In this document: piece after piece, positions 24,067 to 31,868 of the stretch
Layout of the letters: the number at the start of each line of letters is the position of its first letter
How positions within the stretch are numbered: position 1 is the stretch's first letter
Assembly (NCBI GenBank): GCA_902786925.1
Contig: CADAEK010000017.1
Location: forward strand, 1 to 59,317
Direction of reading: 5' to 3'
Origin: an uncultured Bacteroidales bacterium
GTDB lineage: Bacteria > Bacteroidota > Bacteroidia > Bacteroidales > Bacteroidaceae
DNA: 59,317 nt
Program-made: the position numbers and the translations under genes
The notes under the pieces: generated by a model
Databases searched by the model: none
What the model saw: the letters and a program-made list of their open reading frames with translations, nothing else
Told to the model about the DNA's origin: nothing

Positions 24067-25617
24067 ATGATTACAATGACTAAGAAAAACTACATCTGCA
24101 GCGTGTTGGCCATTCTGCTGCTGCCGTGGATAGGATGCGATGCGATGGCCCAGGGAAATTACAATCTGCAATACGCTGTGGGCGTTGACACAGCTGCGCA
24201 CTATCTCAACGTGGATTTGACTTACACCCCACAGGAAGGAACGCACACAGACGAGCTGGTTCTCAATATGCCTATGTGGGCTCCCGGCTATTACGAAATG
24301 CTGAACTTTCCGAAGCACTTGTGCGATTTTGTGGCCAAGGATGCCGAGGGCAACCGCCTCACATGGCGCAAGGAGGGCATGAACCGATGGCGCGTGCAGA
24401 TGTCAGACTGCCAAAAGGCAACAATTTCGTACCGCATCTACGCAAACCGCAGAGACGTGGCATCGAGCAGGGTGGATGGTTCTGCTGCATTCATCGCTCC
24501 GGCGGGGGTGTTCATGCATGTAGATGGCGACCTCAATCATCCCGTCTCGGTCACTTTCCAGATGCCTTCTTCGTGGCAGCATATTTCCACGGGTTTGGTG
24601 CCTCAAACGAAGGAGGGCCACACGTTCATGGTCAAGGATTTTGACACGCTCTACGACTCACCCTTCTTCTTGGGAAACCACTATGTGAAGGAGTTTGAAC
24701 ACGAAGGACACTCTTACACCTTTGCTGTCGAAACGCCTGAGGGGATGGAGGACATCGGATTTGAAGAGGACTTCAAGCGGATTGTCAGTGCGGCTACCCA
24801 GCTGATGGGCGATGTCCCTTACAGCAACTACTGCCTCATCCATATGGGCAAAGGTGGCGGTGGATTGGAACACCTCAATTCGCAGGCTTGCTACACCGAT
24901 GGCACATACCGCTTCCCGTCGCGCAGGTCGCACGTGAAATTTCTGGCTTTCACTGCACACGAATACTTCCATCTCTACAATGTGAAGTGCATACGCCCCG
25001 CAGAATTGTGGCCCATCGACTATAACCGCGAGGCCATCACGCCGATGCTCTGGGTGAGCGAGGGACTCACGTGCTACTATGAGTTCCGTCTGCTGCGCAA
25101 TGCTGGCATCGCCACGCCCGACGAGGCTATGGAATTGCTCTCCACCTATTTCGGCCTCTACGCTCCCTACGAAGGTCAGCGCCATCAGAGTCTGCGGCAG
25201 AGCAGTTATGACATCTGGCTCAACTTCATGAACGACGACGACAACGAGCGCGATGTGAGGGTGAACTACTATTTCAAGGGTCCTGTCATAGGTCTGCTGA
25301 TGGACATTGACATCCGCCGCAAGACGCGTCAGCAGCACTCGCTCGACGATGTGATGCGCCGCCTCTACCAGAAGTATTACAAACAGCTGCAACGAGGATT
25401 TACGGAGGAGGAGTTTTGGGCAGAGGCTGCCGACATTGCAGGACAGCCGTTGACGGACATCCGCCGTTTTGTAGATACCACGGACGACATCGACTACGAC
25501 AGCTACTTGCGCGAAGCAGGCCTCTACATCAACACTACCGACTGGACCATCCGACGAGCGGAGAACCCCAACAAGCAACAACGCCAATTCCTGAAAGCGA
25601 TGAACCTGATGAATTAG
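24067..25617 (+). CDS. M61 family metallopeptidase (glycyl aminopeptidase-like), secreted
   Basis: About 516 residues from the ATG at 24067; ATG at 24076 is also possible. An N-terminal hydrophobic stretch ending DAMAQG is a signal peptide. The N-terminal M61 beta domain (about 25-185, with APGYYEMLNFPKHL) is followed by the thermolysin-like catalytic domain. That domain has the zinc motif HEYFH (about residues 298-302) and the downstream Glu ligand in MLWVSEGLTCYYE (about Glu332). Family enzymes remove N-terminal Gly or Ala, or act as related peptidases. The C-terminal PDZ domain of many homologues is missing, since the protein ends soon after the helical part, so this is a short form. It is flanked by repeat elements on both sides. 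Confidence 0.9.
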   Translation: MITMTKKNYICSVLAILLLPWIGCDAMAQGNYNLQYAVGVDTAAHYLNVDLTYTPQEGTHTDELVLNMPMWAPGYYEMLNFPKHLCDFVAKDAEGNRLTWRKEGMNRWRVQMSDCQKATISYRIYANRRDVASSRVDGSAAFIAPAGVFMHVDGDLNHPVSVTFQMPSSWQHISTGLVPQTKEGHTFMVKDFDTLYDSPFFLGNHYVKEFEHEGHSYTFAVETPEGMEDIGFEEDFKRIVSAATQLMGDVPYSNYCLIHMGKGGGGLEHLNSQACYTDGTYRFPSRRSHVKFLAFTAHEYFHLYNVKCIRPAELWPIDYNREAITPMLWVSEGLTCYYEFRLLRNAGIATPDEAMELLSTYFGLYAPYEGQRHQSLRQSSYDIWLNFMNDDDNERDVRVNYYFKGPVIGLLMDIDIRRKTRQQHSLDDVMRRLYQKYYKQLQRGFTEEEFWAEAADIAGQPLTDIRRFVDTTDDIDYDSYLREAGLYINTTDWTIRRAENPNKQQRQFLKAMNLMN

Positions 25618-25668
25618 GAATTAGGAATGAGGAATTGATAGTGAGGAGTGAAAAAGTGAAAAAATGAA

Positions 25669-25712
25669 AAGGCGTCCAAGAAGAATTCATATCTCGCTTG
25701 GACGTCTTTTCA
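25669..25712 (+). terminator. Terminator hairpin, copy 2 of the 44-bp repeat
   Basis: AAGGCGTCCAAG...CTTGGACGTCTT with the same GAATTCAT loop core as copy 1, flanked by T and A tracts. It lies 51 bp after the M61 stop and probably terminates it. Heptamer-like TTTTCAT repeats follow. Confidence 0.75.
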
Positions 25713-25837
25713 TTTTTCATTTTTCAGGAATTCACGAATTCACCTTTTCACCAATTGATAATTGGGAGTTAAAGGGTAAGTTAAAATGGAAGTTAAGCGC
25801 TACGCGCAAGACGAATGTGGGACAGTCGATAATTGAC

Positions 25838-25948
25838 AATTAGCTTCGCTGAGGTTTGGGCGCGACTCGGCATAGTTCAAGTACACTTGACTCTGCTCTC
25901 GCTGCTACAAACGTTGATAATTAGCTCAGCTGAGGATTGGGCGCTACT
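25838..25948. repeat. Composite intergenic repeat overlapping the nhaC 3' end
   Basis: A 30-bp imperfect repeat occurs at 25838-25867 and 25919-25948; both start AATTAGCT and contain GCTGAGG and TTGGGCGC. Between them, 25886-25916 is a 31-bp segment that recurs exactly at 31795-31825. The second 30-bp copy contains the stop codon and last residues of the NhaC-type transporter. Confidence 0.75.
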
Positions 25949-27207
25949 TTTGAGTATTTGCGTGGATAGCGGAGGAGGATGGAGAGGAGGAGGGCTGCGC
26001 CGATGAGCATGGGGTAATAGAGTGTGGGGATGATGGCGATGGGGTTGAGTCCTGACAGGCCGGCAGCGATGAGCACCTGGGCACCGTAGGGAAGGAGACC
26101 CTGCGTGAAGCAGGAGGCGGTGTCGAGGATGGAGGCTGACTTGCGGGGATCAATACCGAAGCGGGTGGCAATGTCCTTGGCGATAGGGCCTGTGGTGATG
26201 ATGGCCACCGTGTTGTTGGCGGTGCAGATGTTGACAAGGCAGGTGAGGATTGCGATGCTGAGTTCGCCTCCGCGTGTGCCGCTGATATTGCGGGTGAGAG
26301 CCTTGATGATGAGTTGGATGCCGCCGTTGTAGCGTATGATTTCAAGCATGCCGCCTGCGAGGATGGTGACGATGATGAGTTCGGACATGCCCATCATACC
26401 GTCGTTCATGGCAGTGAACCAACTGAACACGTCGTAGGTGCCGAGGAGAATGCCAATGGCGCCTGTGAGAAGGATGCCGATGGCCAAGGTGAGCAGCACG
26501 TTGACGCCGATGATGGCGAGAAGGACGACTGCGAGATAGGGCAATACAAGCCACGGATTGGTTTCATTTAAGTGGGGAGTAGCATGCATCTGTCTGCCTA
26601 CAAAGTAGTAGGCAATGAGCATGATGATGGCGACGGGGGCTACAATGCGGATGTTGACGCGGAACTTGTCTCGCATGCTGCAGCCTTGTGTCTGGGTGGC
26701 TACGATGGTGGTGTCGCTGATGAAGGAGAGGTTGTCACCAAAGTAGGTGCCTCCCACGACGAGCCCTACCATCAGCGGTACGGAGAAGCCTGAATGCTGT
26801 GCGATGCCGACTGCCAGGGGGGTGAGGGCGGCGATGGTGCCGCAGCTGGTGCCGATGCTGAGGGAGATGAAGCAGGAGGCAAGGAAGATGCCGGGCAGGA
26901 TGGCTTGCTCAGGCAGGTAGCGCAGGGCAAGGTCGACGGTGGCATCTACGGCTCCCATGGATTTAGCTGATGCAGCGAAGGCGCCAGCGAGGATGAAGAT
27001 GGCGAGCATGAGCACCATCGTAGGGTTGCCGGCTCCTTTGGCAAAGATGCTGATGCGCTCGTTCATGGTTCCCCGCACGGTGAGCAGCGCATAGACGGAG
27101 CTGACCAGGAAGGCCACGGCAATGGGGACCTTGTAGAAGTCTTGCGCAATGATGCTGGTGGCCAGATAGAGAATGAGGAATACGAACAGTGGCGAGAGGG
27201 CTTTCAT
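25921..27207 (-). CDS. NhaC-family antiporter / ion-coupled transporter
   Basis: A 428-residue integral membrane protein with about 10-12 hydrophobic segments. Family features include LAGAFAASAKSMGAVDATVDLAL, SIGTSCGTIAALTPLAVGIA (residues about 117-136) and GGTYFGDNLSFISDTTIVATQTQG. It also has a C-terminal half with CTANNTVAIITTGPIAKDIA and CFTQGLLPYGAQ. This is the NhaC branch of the ion-transporter superfamily, which includes Na+/H+ antiporters and Na+/malate-lactate exchangers. It is the third gene of an AraC-uxaA-transporter operon, starting 21 bp after uxaA. Exchange of an organic or sugar acid is therefore as plausible as sodium export. Its last codons are formed by a dispersed repeat. 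Confidence 0.88.
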   Translation of the reverse strand: MKALSPLFVFLILYLATSIIAQDFYKVPIAVAFLVSSVYALLTVRGTMNERISIFAKGAGNPTMVLMLAIFILAGAFAASAKSMGAVDATVDLALRYLPEQAILPGIFLASCFISLSIGTSCGTIAALTPLAVGIAQHSGFSVPLMVGLVVGGTYFGDNLSFISDTTIVATQTQGCSMRDKFRVNIRIVAPVAIIMLIAYYFVGRQMHATPHLNETNPWLVLPYLAVVLLAIIGVNVLLTLAIGILLTGAIGILLGTYDVFSWFTAMNDGMMGMSELIIVTILAGGMLEIIRYNGGIQLIIKALTRNISGTRGGELSIAILTCLVNICTANNTVAIITTGPIAKDIATRFGIDPRKSASILDTASCFTQGLLPYGAQVLIAAGLSGLNPIAIIPTLYYPMLIGAALLLSILLRYPRKYSKVAPNPQLS

Positions 27208-27228
27208 GTCTATTTGTGTTGGTGTGTG

Positions 27229-28776
27229 TTAAAGGGTGACGCCGTTCTTGAAGATGGCAATTTCCTGATAGTTCTTCTTCTCATTCCATGTGGGTTCTCC
27301 ACTTGCTATCTCAATGACTTTCTGCACGAAGCGATGGAATACCTCTACCATTGGTTCACCTTCCACGATGGTGCCAGCATTGAAGTCAATCCATGTGGGC
27401 TTGTTCTTGGCAAGGGTACTGTTGGTGCTGACTTTCATGGTGGGGACGAAGGTGCCGAAGGGGGTGCCGCGTCCAGTGGTGAAGAGCACGATGTGGCATC
27501 CTGAGGAGGCAAGGGCTGTAGAGGCTACGAGGTCATTGCCGGGTGCAGAAAGGAGGTTGAGCCCCTTCTCCGTGAGGCGTTCACCATAAGGGAGCACGCC
27601 TTTGACTGCGCTCTTGCCGCATTTCTGTGTGCAGCCAAGGGCTTTCTCTTCGAGAGTGGAAATGCCGCCTGCCTTGTTGCCCGGTGATGGGTTTTCGCCT
27701 ACGGGCTCGCCGTGTGAAAGGAAGTACTGCTTGAAGTCGTTGACAAGACTGACAGTTTGCTGGAAGAGGTTGGTGTTTTCGCAGCGGTTCATGAGGATGG
27801 TCTCGGCACCAAACATCTCGGGCACTTCGGTGAGGACGGTAGTGCCTCCCTGACTGACGATGAAGTCGCTGAAAACACCGAGAAGGGGATTGGCGGTGAT
27901 GCCTGAGAAACCATCGGAGCCACCACACTTGAGTCCTACACGGAGTTCGCTCAACGGAATGGCTTGGCGCTTGTCTTGCGCAGCGATGGCATAGAGATCG
28001 CGTAGTATCTTGAGTCCTTCTTCCACTTCGTCGCCTTCCACTTTCTGGGTGACCATGAAGCGGATGCGTTCTTTGTCGTAGTCGCCAAGGAGGGCTTCGA
28101 ACTGGTCGGGCTGATTGTTCTCGCAACCAAGACCTACCACGAGCACGGCTCCTGCATTGGGATGCAAGACGAGGTCGCGCAGCACCTTGCGGGTGTTCTC
28201 ATGGTCATCGGAGAGTTGAGAGCAACCATAGTTGTGAGGGTAGGCCACGATGCGCAGGCGTTCTGTGCCGGCTGGGAGCATCTGACAGAGGGGTGAGGCG
28301 GGGTTGTAGAGCTCGTGTGTGAGTGCTCCTGCCAACTGATTGACAACGCCATTGACACAGCCTACGGTAGGCACAATCCACACTTCGTTGCGGATGCCCA
28401 CATCGCCATTCTTGCGGCGGTAGCCCTGGAAGGTGAGTTGCTCTTTGGGGAACCACTCTGCATAGGCAGGATTGGTGAGTTCCTCTTTGCCTACAGGGTT
28501 GTATTCGTAGTCGAGCAGACCAGAGAGGTTGGTCTTGATGTGCTCGTGGCTCACCCAATCACCTTTCTTGTGGTTTTCTTTCAGATGGCCGATGGGATAG
28601 CCGTATTTGATGATATTCTCGCCTTGGTTGAGGTCTGTGAGCAGTATCTTATGTCCGGCGGGCACATCGCTGTTGAGCGTGATGCTTTCGCCTTCTACCT
28701 GGATGGTTTCATCTTTTTTGAGTGCCTCAATGGCCACAGCCACGTTGTCGGCAGGATTGATTTTGATAGTTTTCAT
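27229..28776 (-). CDS. uxaA: Altronate dehydratase (UxaA family)
   Basis: A 515-residue UxaA-type enzyme that dehydrates D-altronate to 2-keto-3-deoxygluconate in hexuronate (galacturonate) breakdown. The N-terminal SAF domain (about 1-90, MKTIKINPADNVAVAIEALK...) precedes the dehydratase body with RRKNGDVGIRNEVWIVPTVGCVN, YGCSQLSDDHENT, GLGCENNQ and LKCGGSDGFSGITANP. The Cys residues are those expected for metal or iron-sulfur binding. It is a full-length fusion form, not split. It follows the AraC gene by 9 bp and precedes the transporter. uxaB, uxaC, kdgK and kdgA are not in the window, so the rest of the pathway must be elsewhere. A related galactarate dehydratase activity cannot be excluded. 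Confidence 0.93.
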   Translation of the reverse strand: MKTIKINPADNVAVAIEALKKDETIQVEGESITLNSDVPAGHKILLTDLNQGENIIKYGYPIGHLKENHKKGDWVSHEHIKTNLSGLLDYEYNPVGKEELTNPAYAEWFPKEQLTFQGYRRKNGDVGIRNEVWIVPTVGCVNGVVNQLAGALTHELYNPASPLCQMLPAGTERLRIVAYPHNYGCSQLSDDHENTRKVLRDLVLHPNAGAVLVVGLGCENNQPDQFEALLGDYDKERIRFMVTQKVEGDEVEEGLKILRDLYAIAAQDKRQAIPLSELRVGLKCGGSDGFSGITANPLLGVFSDFIVSQGGTTVLTEVPEMFGAETILMNRCENTNLFQQTVSLVNDFKQYFLSHGEPVGENPSPGNKAGGISTLEEKALGCTQKCGKSAVKGVLPYGERLTEKGLNLLSAPGNDLVASTALASSGCHIVLFTTGRGTPFGTFVPTMKVSTNSTLAKNKPTWIDFNAGTIVEGEPMVEVFHRFVQKVIEIASGEPTWNEKKNYQEIAIFKNGVTL

Positions 28777-28785
28777 TGTGTATGG

Positions 28786-29709
28786 TTATAGTTCTTTGTA
28801 TTCTTTAGGTGTGTAGCCCGTGTGCTGTTTGAAGAACTTAGCGAAGAAGCTTTGGTTGGCAAAGTGGAGCTTGTTGCTTACGTCCTTGATAGAGATACCT
28901 TCAGATCTTAGCAGGGCTTTGGCTTCCAGTATGACGTACTGGCTGATGAGTTCGGTGGCATATTTGCCGCTGACGGCATGCACCACGCTGGAGAGGTACT
29001 TGGGCGACACGCACAGCTGGTCGGCATAGAAGGTGATGTTGCGGTGCTTGATGTAGTGCTCCTTCACCGTTGCCATGAATTGCATGAAGAGTTCTTCTTT
29101 GCGGCTGATGGGGCGCTCCTCGCTTTTCTTTCCTTGTCCTTGGGAAAATGCCTGAAACACATTCGACTGCAGGATTTGCAAATAGGCTTTAGCCACCGTC
29201 TCCTTGTACTGATAGTCTTTCTGGGTGAGTTTCTTTTTCAGCGCCTGGTAGATGCTGATGCTTTCTTCCAATTCGTCTGGTTTCAGCACGTGCATGGGGT
29301 GTTCTCTCGTGATGCGTCCAAACTCTATGCTTGTTTTCACGTCGCCCACAAGTTTGATGAAATCGGACGAGATGCCCATGAAGATGCACTTGGTTCCTGG
29401 GGCTACGTGTTTCATGCGCACGAAGCTGCCAGGCATGATAAGCACGGCGTGGCTGTCTGTCAGCCGGTATTCGGTCAGGTCGATGTCTATCACCATTTCG
29501 CCAGATGGGCAAACGATGCTCACAGCCATGGTGACCTGCACAGGAAAACCTGGGTGTTGTGGCTCATTCTCCTCGTTCCAATCTTCATCCAGATTGTCAC
29601 TTAGCACTAGTTTCCCTGGTATCTGAGCAAACCGTCCGTCGGTGGGGAAATGCAGCAGGTCCACCTTGATGATGGGGTTTGGAGAAAAGGAGGTTTTTGT
29701 GGTGGTCAT
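28786..29709 (-). CDS. AraC-family transcriptional regulator
   Basis: A 307-residue regulator. The C-terminal ~100 residues are the AraC/XylS DNA-binding domain, with two helix-turn-helix units: ITFYADQLCVSPKYLSSVVHAV, then ISIKDVSNKLHFANQSFFAKFFKQHTGYTPKEYK. The N-terminal ~180 residues look like a cupin-type effector domain (HAVLIMPGSFVRMKHVAPGTKCIFMGI). It is the first gene of the operon with uxaA and the NhaC-type transporter, so it probably controls that operon in response to a sugar acid. This is inference from position. Confidence 0.92.
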   Translation of the reverse strand: MTTTKTSFSPNPIIKVDLLHFPTDGRFAQIPGKLVLSDNLDEDWNEENEPQHPGFPVQVTMAVSIVCPSGEMVIDIDLTEYRLTDSHAVLIMPGSFVRMKHVAPGTKCIFMGISSDFIKLVGDVKTSIEFGRITREHPMHVLKPDELEESISIYQALKKKLTQKDYQYKETVAKAYLQILQSNVFQAFSQGQGKKSEERPISRKEELFMQFMATVKEHYIKHRNITFYADQLCVSPKYLSSVVHAVSGKYATELISQYVILEAKALLRSEGISIKDVSNKLHFANQSFFAKFFKQHTGYTPKEYKEL

Positions 29710-29732
29710 GATATGATTGTCCTAATTGTCGG

Positions 29733-29740
29733 CAAATATA
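29733..29740 (-). promoter_or_regulatory. Promoter -7 element of the AraC-uxaA-nhaC operon
   Basis: The minus strand reads TATATTTG, matching TAnnTTTG, 24 bp before the start codon. No good -33 box is seen, which would fit a promoter that needs an activator such as the AraC protein. Confidence 0.5.
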
Positions 29741-29847
29741 CGAATAATGCCACAGAAAAAGGGAGGAAACTTGTGATTTTCTCCCTTTTTCTGTAGCAGT
29801 TTGCTATTTATGAATGTCTTGAGCCTTGTTTGGAGGCGCTTGTGTCT

Positions 29848-30345
29848 TTATCTTAGGGCTGCCTTAGCCAGTGTGGTGGCTTGGTCGTAGGCCTTCTCCC
29901 AATTGGTGTCGAGGCTGAAAGGTGTCAGCGAGCCTTTTTCCGTGACAAAGGCGTTGGCACGCTCCTTGTCGGCGTCTTTGAACATCGGGTTGTACTTGCA
30001 AGCGTCGGAATAAATCTTGAGGATTTCGTTGCGCTTGGCAGGTGAAATCTCTTGTGCCTTGAGCAAGTTGGCCTGAAAGTCGGTCACAAAAGATGACATC
30101 ATGACGGCTTGTGTGGCGAAGAACATGTCGTCTTTCTTCATGCCGCGCTTCTGCAGCATCATGGTCATATAGTTCAATGCAGTTACCTTGAATTGATTGA
30201 TTTGAATCTGATCGTCGGATGATTTTGGATTGTTCACCACTTTCATGGCTTCTTCATATACTACATCGTAGAGATTCTTGCTTTGGGCCATCATGCTGTT
30301 CACTGATGCGAGAAGCACGAGGAATGTAAGGATTGTTTTCTTCAT
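29848..30345 (-). CDS. Secreted protein of unknown function, 165 residues
   Basis: A signal peptide (MKKTILTFLVLLASVNSMMA, cleavage before Gln) is followed by a mostly helical mature protein with no cysteine pair and no catalytic motif. Visible segments are YDVVYEEAMKVVNNPKSSDDQIQINQFK, ALNYMTMMLQKRGMKKDDMFF and the end NWEKAYDQATTLAKAALR. Met-rich helices (TMMLQKRGMKKDDMFF, QAVMMSSF) stand out. I do not recognise the family; it looks like a Prevotella-type periplasmic hypothetical protein. It has its own promoter and stands alone between two other transcription units. Confidence 0.8.
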   Translation of the reverse strand: MKKTILTFLVLLASVNSMMAQSKNLYDVVYEEAMKVVNNPKSSDDQIQINQFKVTALNYMTMMLQKRGMKKDDMFFATQAVMMSSFVTDFQANLLKAQEISPAKRNEILKIYSDACKYNPMFKDADKERANAFVTEKGSLTPFSLDTNWEKAYDQATTLAKAALR

Positions 30346-30386
30346 ATTCTTTCAATTTTATTTTTGCCCGTTTGTAATCGGTGTTA

Positions 30387-30394
30387 CAAAGATA
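30387..30394 (-). promoter_or_regulatory. Promoter -7 element of the 165-residue gene
   Basis: The minus strand reads TATCTTTG, 42 bp before the start codon. No clear -33 box. Confidence 0.55.
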
Positions 30395-30462
30395 GGGCTT
30401 CTGTGTTGATTACACCTTGAAAAATGGGGGTGAATCTCTGTTTCTTTAATTTTGTTTAACAA

Positions 30463-31644
30463 TTATTGTCCTGCGAACTCGCTGATTTCGTAATTATTGG
30501 CCACGGCGAGTCGTGCACAATTCTGCAGGAGACGTCTGTTCTCGTCGTTCACTTGACCGATGTCGGTGACCTTGCCAAAGACGGTGTGGTCATCGCGCAA
30601 ACTGCGATTGAAGCAAGGGGCAATGATGGTCTCGAAGAAGGTGCAAGCGAGGAGGTATCGTCCTGAGTAGTAGTTGATGTGTGTGCCGTCGCGTGTCAAT
30701 TCGTTGTCCACGTTCAAGACTCCCACGCTGCGTGCATTCTGCACAGCGGTGCCGCATGGGATGACGATATCAATGCCAGAGGCTGCTTTCATCTTCTTGA
30801 CCGAGGCGCAGATGTTCTTCCACATCTGTGTAGGGTTCTTGTATTTAGCGATGTTCTTGTTAGTGGAGGAATAGGCCCATGTCTCGTTAAAGGCAAACGT
30901 GGTGCGTGCCGCCAGTTTGGTGATGTTGTAAGCCTGAATCAATCGGGAAAGATAGGGCTCGTAGGTGGTGTAGTCGCCAGATTCGAGTGAATATTGCTGG
31001 AAGACAACGACGTCATAGTCATATCGCTGCATCACGTCGCCAATGGTCACGCTTCGTTCCAACACCTGTTCGCCGCTCTGGTTGTAGCGGTAGAAGTCAT
31101 AGACCTTCTCTTCGTTCTTGAATGATTCGTAGTGCTGTTTCATGGAGCAACCTCCGCGGTAGAGCACATACACATTGACGTTGTTGATATTCATAGAGCG
31201 GAAGAGTTCTGGTAGTGCAGCGCTGGTGTCGAGCGAGAATGAATTGCCGATGAAAAGCACGTCCAGCTTTTGTGGCATGTAGGGAAGGGGAACGTTGCAC
31301 AGATAGCCACATGAAGGCTGCTGGGCAACTTCTTTCTTGGCGTCATCCTCTTTCTTCGAGACGGCATCCTTTTTTGTGGCAGCTGCGGCTGATGATTTTG
31401 CTGTAGCAGTAGTGTTCTTAGCTGCAGATGTTGACTTTGTGGTGGTTGTTTTGCTGCTTTGTGTGGTTTTATTGCTTTGTGCAGTAGTGCCTGACTTGGC
31501 AGTAGAATTGGTCTTGGTCTTGGTGATGACCATCGTCTTCCGGATGATTGTCGGAGACGTCTTTACTTGAGCGATTTTCTTCGTTTGTGCCGTCACCTGC
31601 AAGCTCAGCAGGGCCAGCATGAACATCAACAAAAAGTGTTTCAT
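30463..31644 (-). CDS. Secreted SGNH-hydrolase-like protein (DUF4886 type)
   Basis: A 393-residue protein. A signal peptide ending VTAQ is followed by a low-complexity linker of about 85 residues made almost only of Thr, Ser, Ala, Lys and Asn (about 30-105). The globular part starts VLFIGNSFSLDTS, where GNSFS matches the DUF4886/SGNH block with nucleophilic Ser. It ends in a block RDGTHINYYSGRYL with the Asp and His of the triad. SGNH enzymes are esterases or lipases; in Bacteroidetes, DUF4886 proteins are often near glycan-use genes, but here no such neighbours exist. The linker suggests attachment to, or spanning of, a cell-wall layer. The enzymatic role is inferred from motifs. Confidence 0.82.
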   Translation of the reverse strand: MKHFLLMFMLALLSLQVTAQTKKIAQVKTSPTIIRKTMVITKTKTNSTAKSGTTAQSNKTTQSSKTTTTKSTSAAKNTTATAKSSAAAATKKDAVSKKEDDAKKEVAQQPSCGYLCNVPLPYMPQKLDVLFIGNSFSLDTSAALPELFRSMNINNVNVYVLYRGGCSMKQHYESFKNEEKVYDFYRYNQSGEQVLERSVTIGDVMQRYDYDVVVFQQYSLESGDYTTYEPYLSRLIQAYNITKLAARTTFAFNETWAYSSTNKNIAKYKNPTQMWKNICASVKKMKAASGIDIVIPCGTAVQNARSVGVLNVDNELTRDGTHINYYSGRYLLACTFFETIIAPCFNRSLRDDHTVFGKVTDIGQVNDENRRLLQNCARLAVANNYEISEFAGQ

Positions 31645-31670
31645 TGTTCTCCTGATTTGTTATTCGGGCA

Positions 31671-31701
31671 CAAAGGTACAAATTTAATTCATAATTGACA
31701 A
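31671..31701 (-). promoter_or_regulatory. Promoter of the SGNH-like gene, -33 box inside heptamers
   Basis: On the minus strand TTG (31701-31699), a 20-bp spacer and TACCTTTG (31678-31671). The -33 box is part of an AATTGAC heptamer, so the repeat tract has become part of the promoter. Confidence 0.6.
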
Positions 31702-31867
31702 TTCATAATTCATAATTGACAATTGACAATTGATAATTAGGGCTGATGCGACCTTTGAGTAATTGACAGTTGACAGTTGACAATTGACAGTTGGCTTGAC
31801 TCTGCTCTCGCTGCTACAAACGTTGTCAACTATCAACTGTCAACTATCAACTATCAACTGTCAACTC
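31685..31867. repeat. Heptamer repeat region between trpA and the SGNH gene
   Basis: Three heptamer tracts: AATT(GAC/CAT) units at about 31686-31739, GTTGACA units at about 31771-31793, and the reverse-complement type TATCAAC/TGTCAAC at about 31823-31867. The last two flank the 31-bp segment 31795-31825 shared with 25886-25916. The tract runs right up to the trpA stop codon. Confidence 0.85.
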
Positions 31868-31868
31868 G

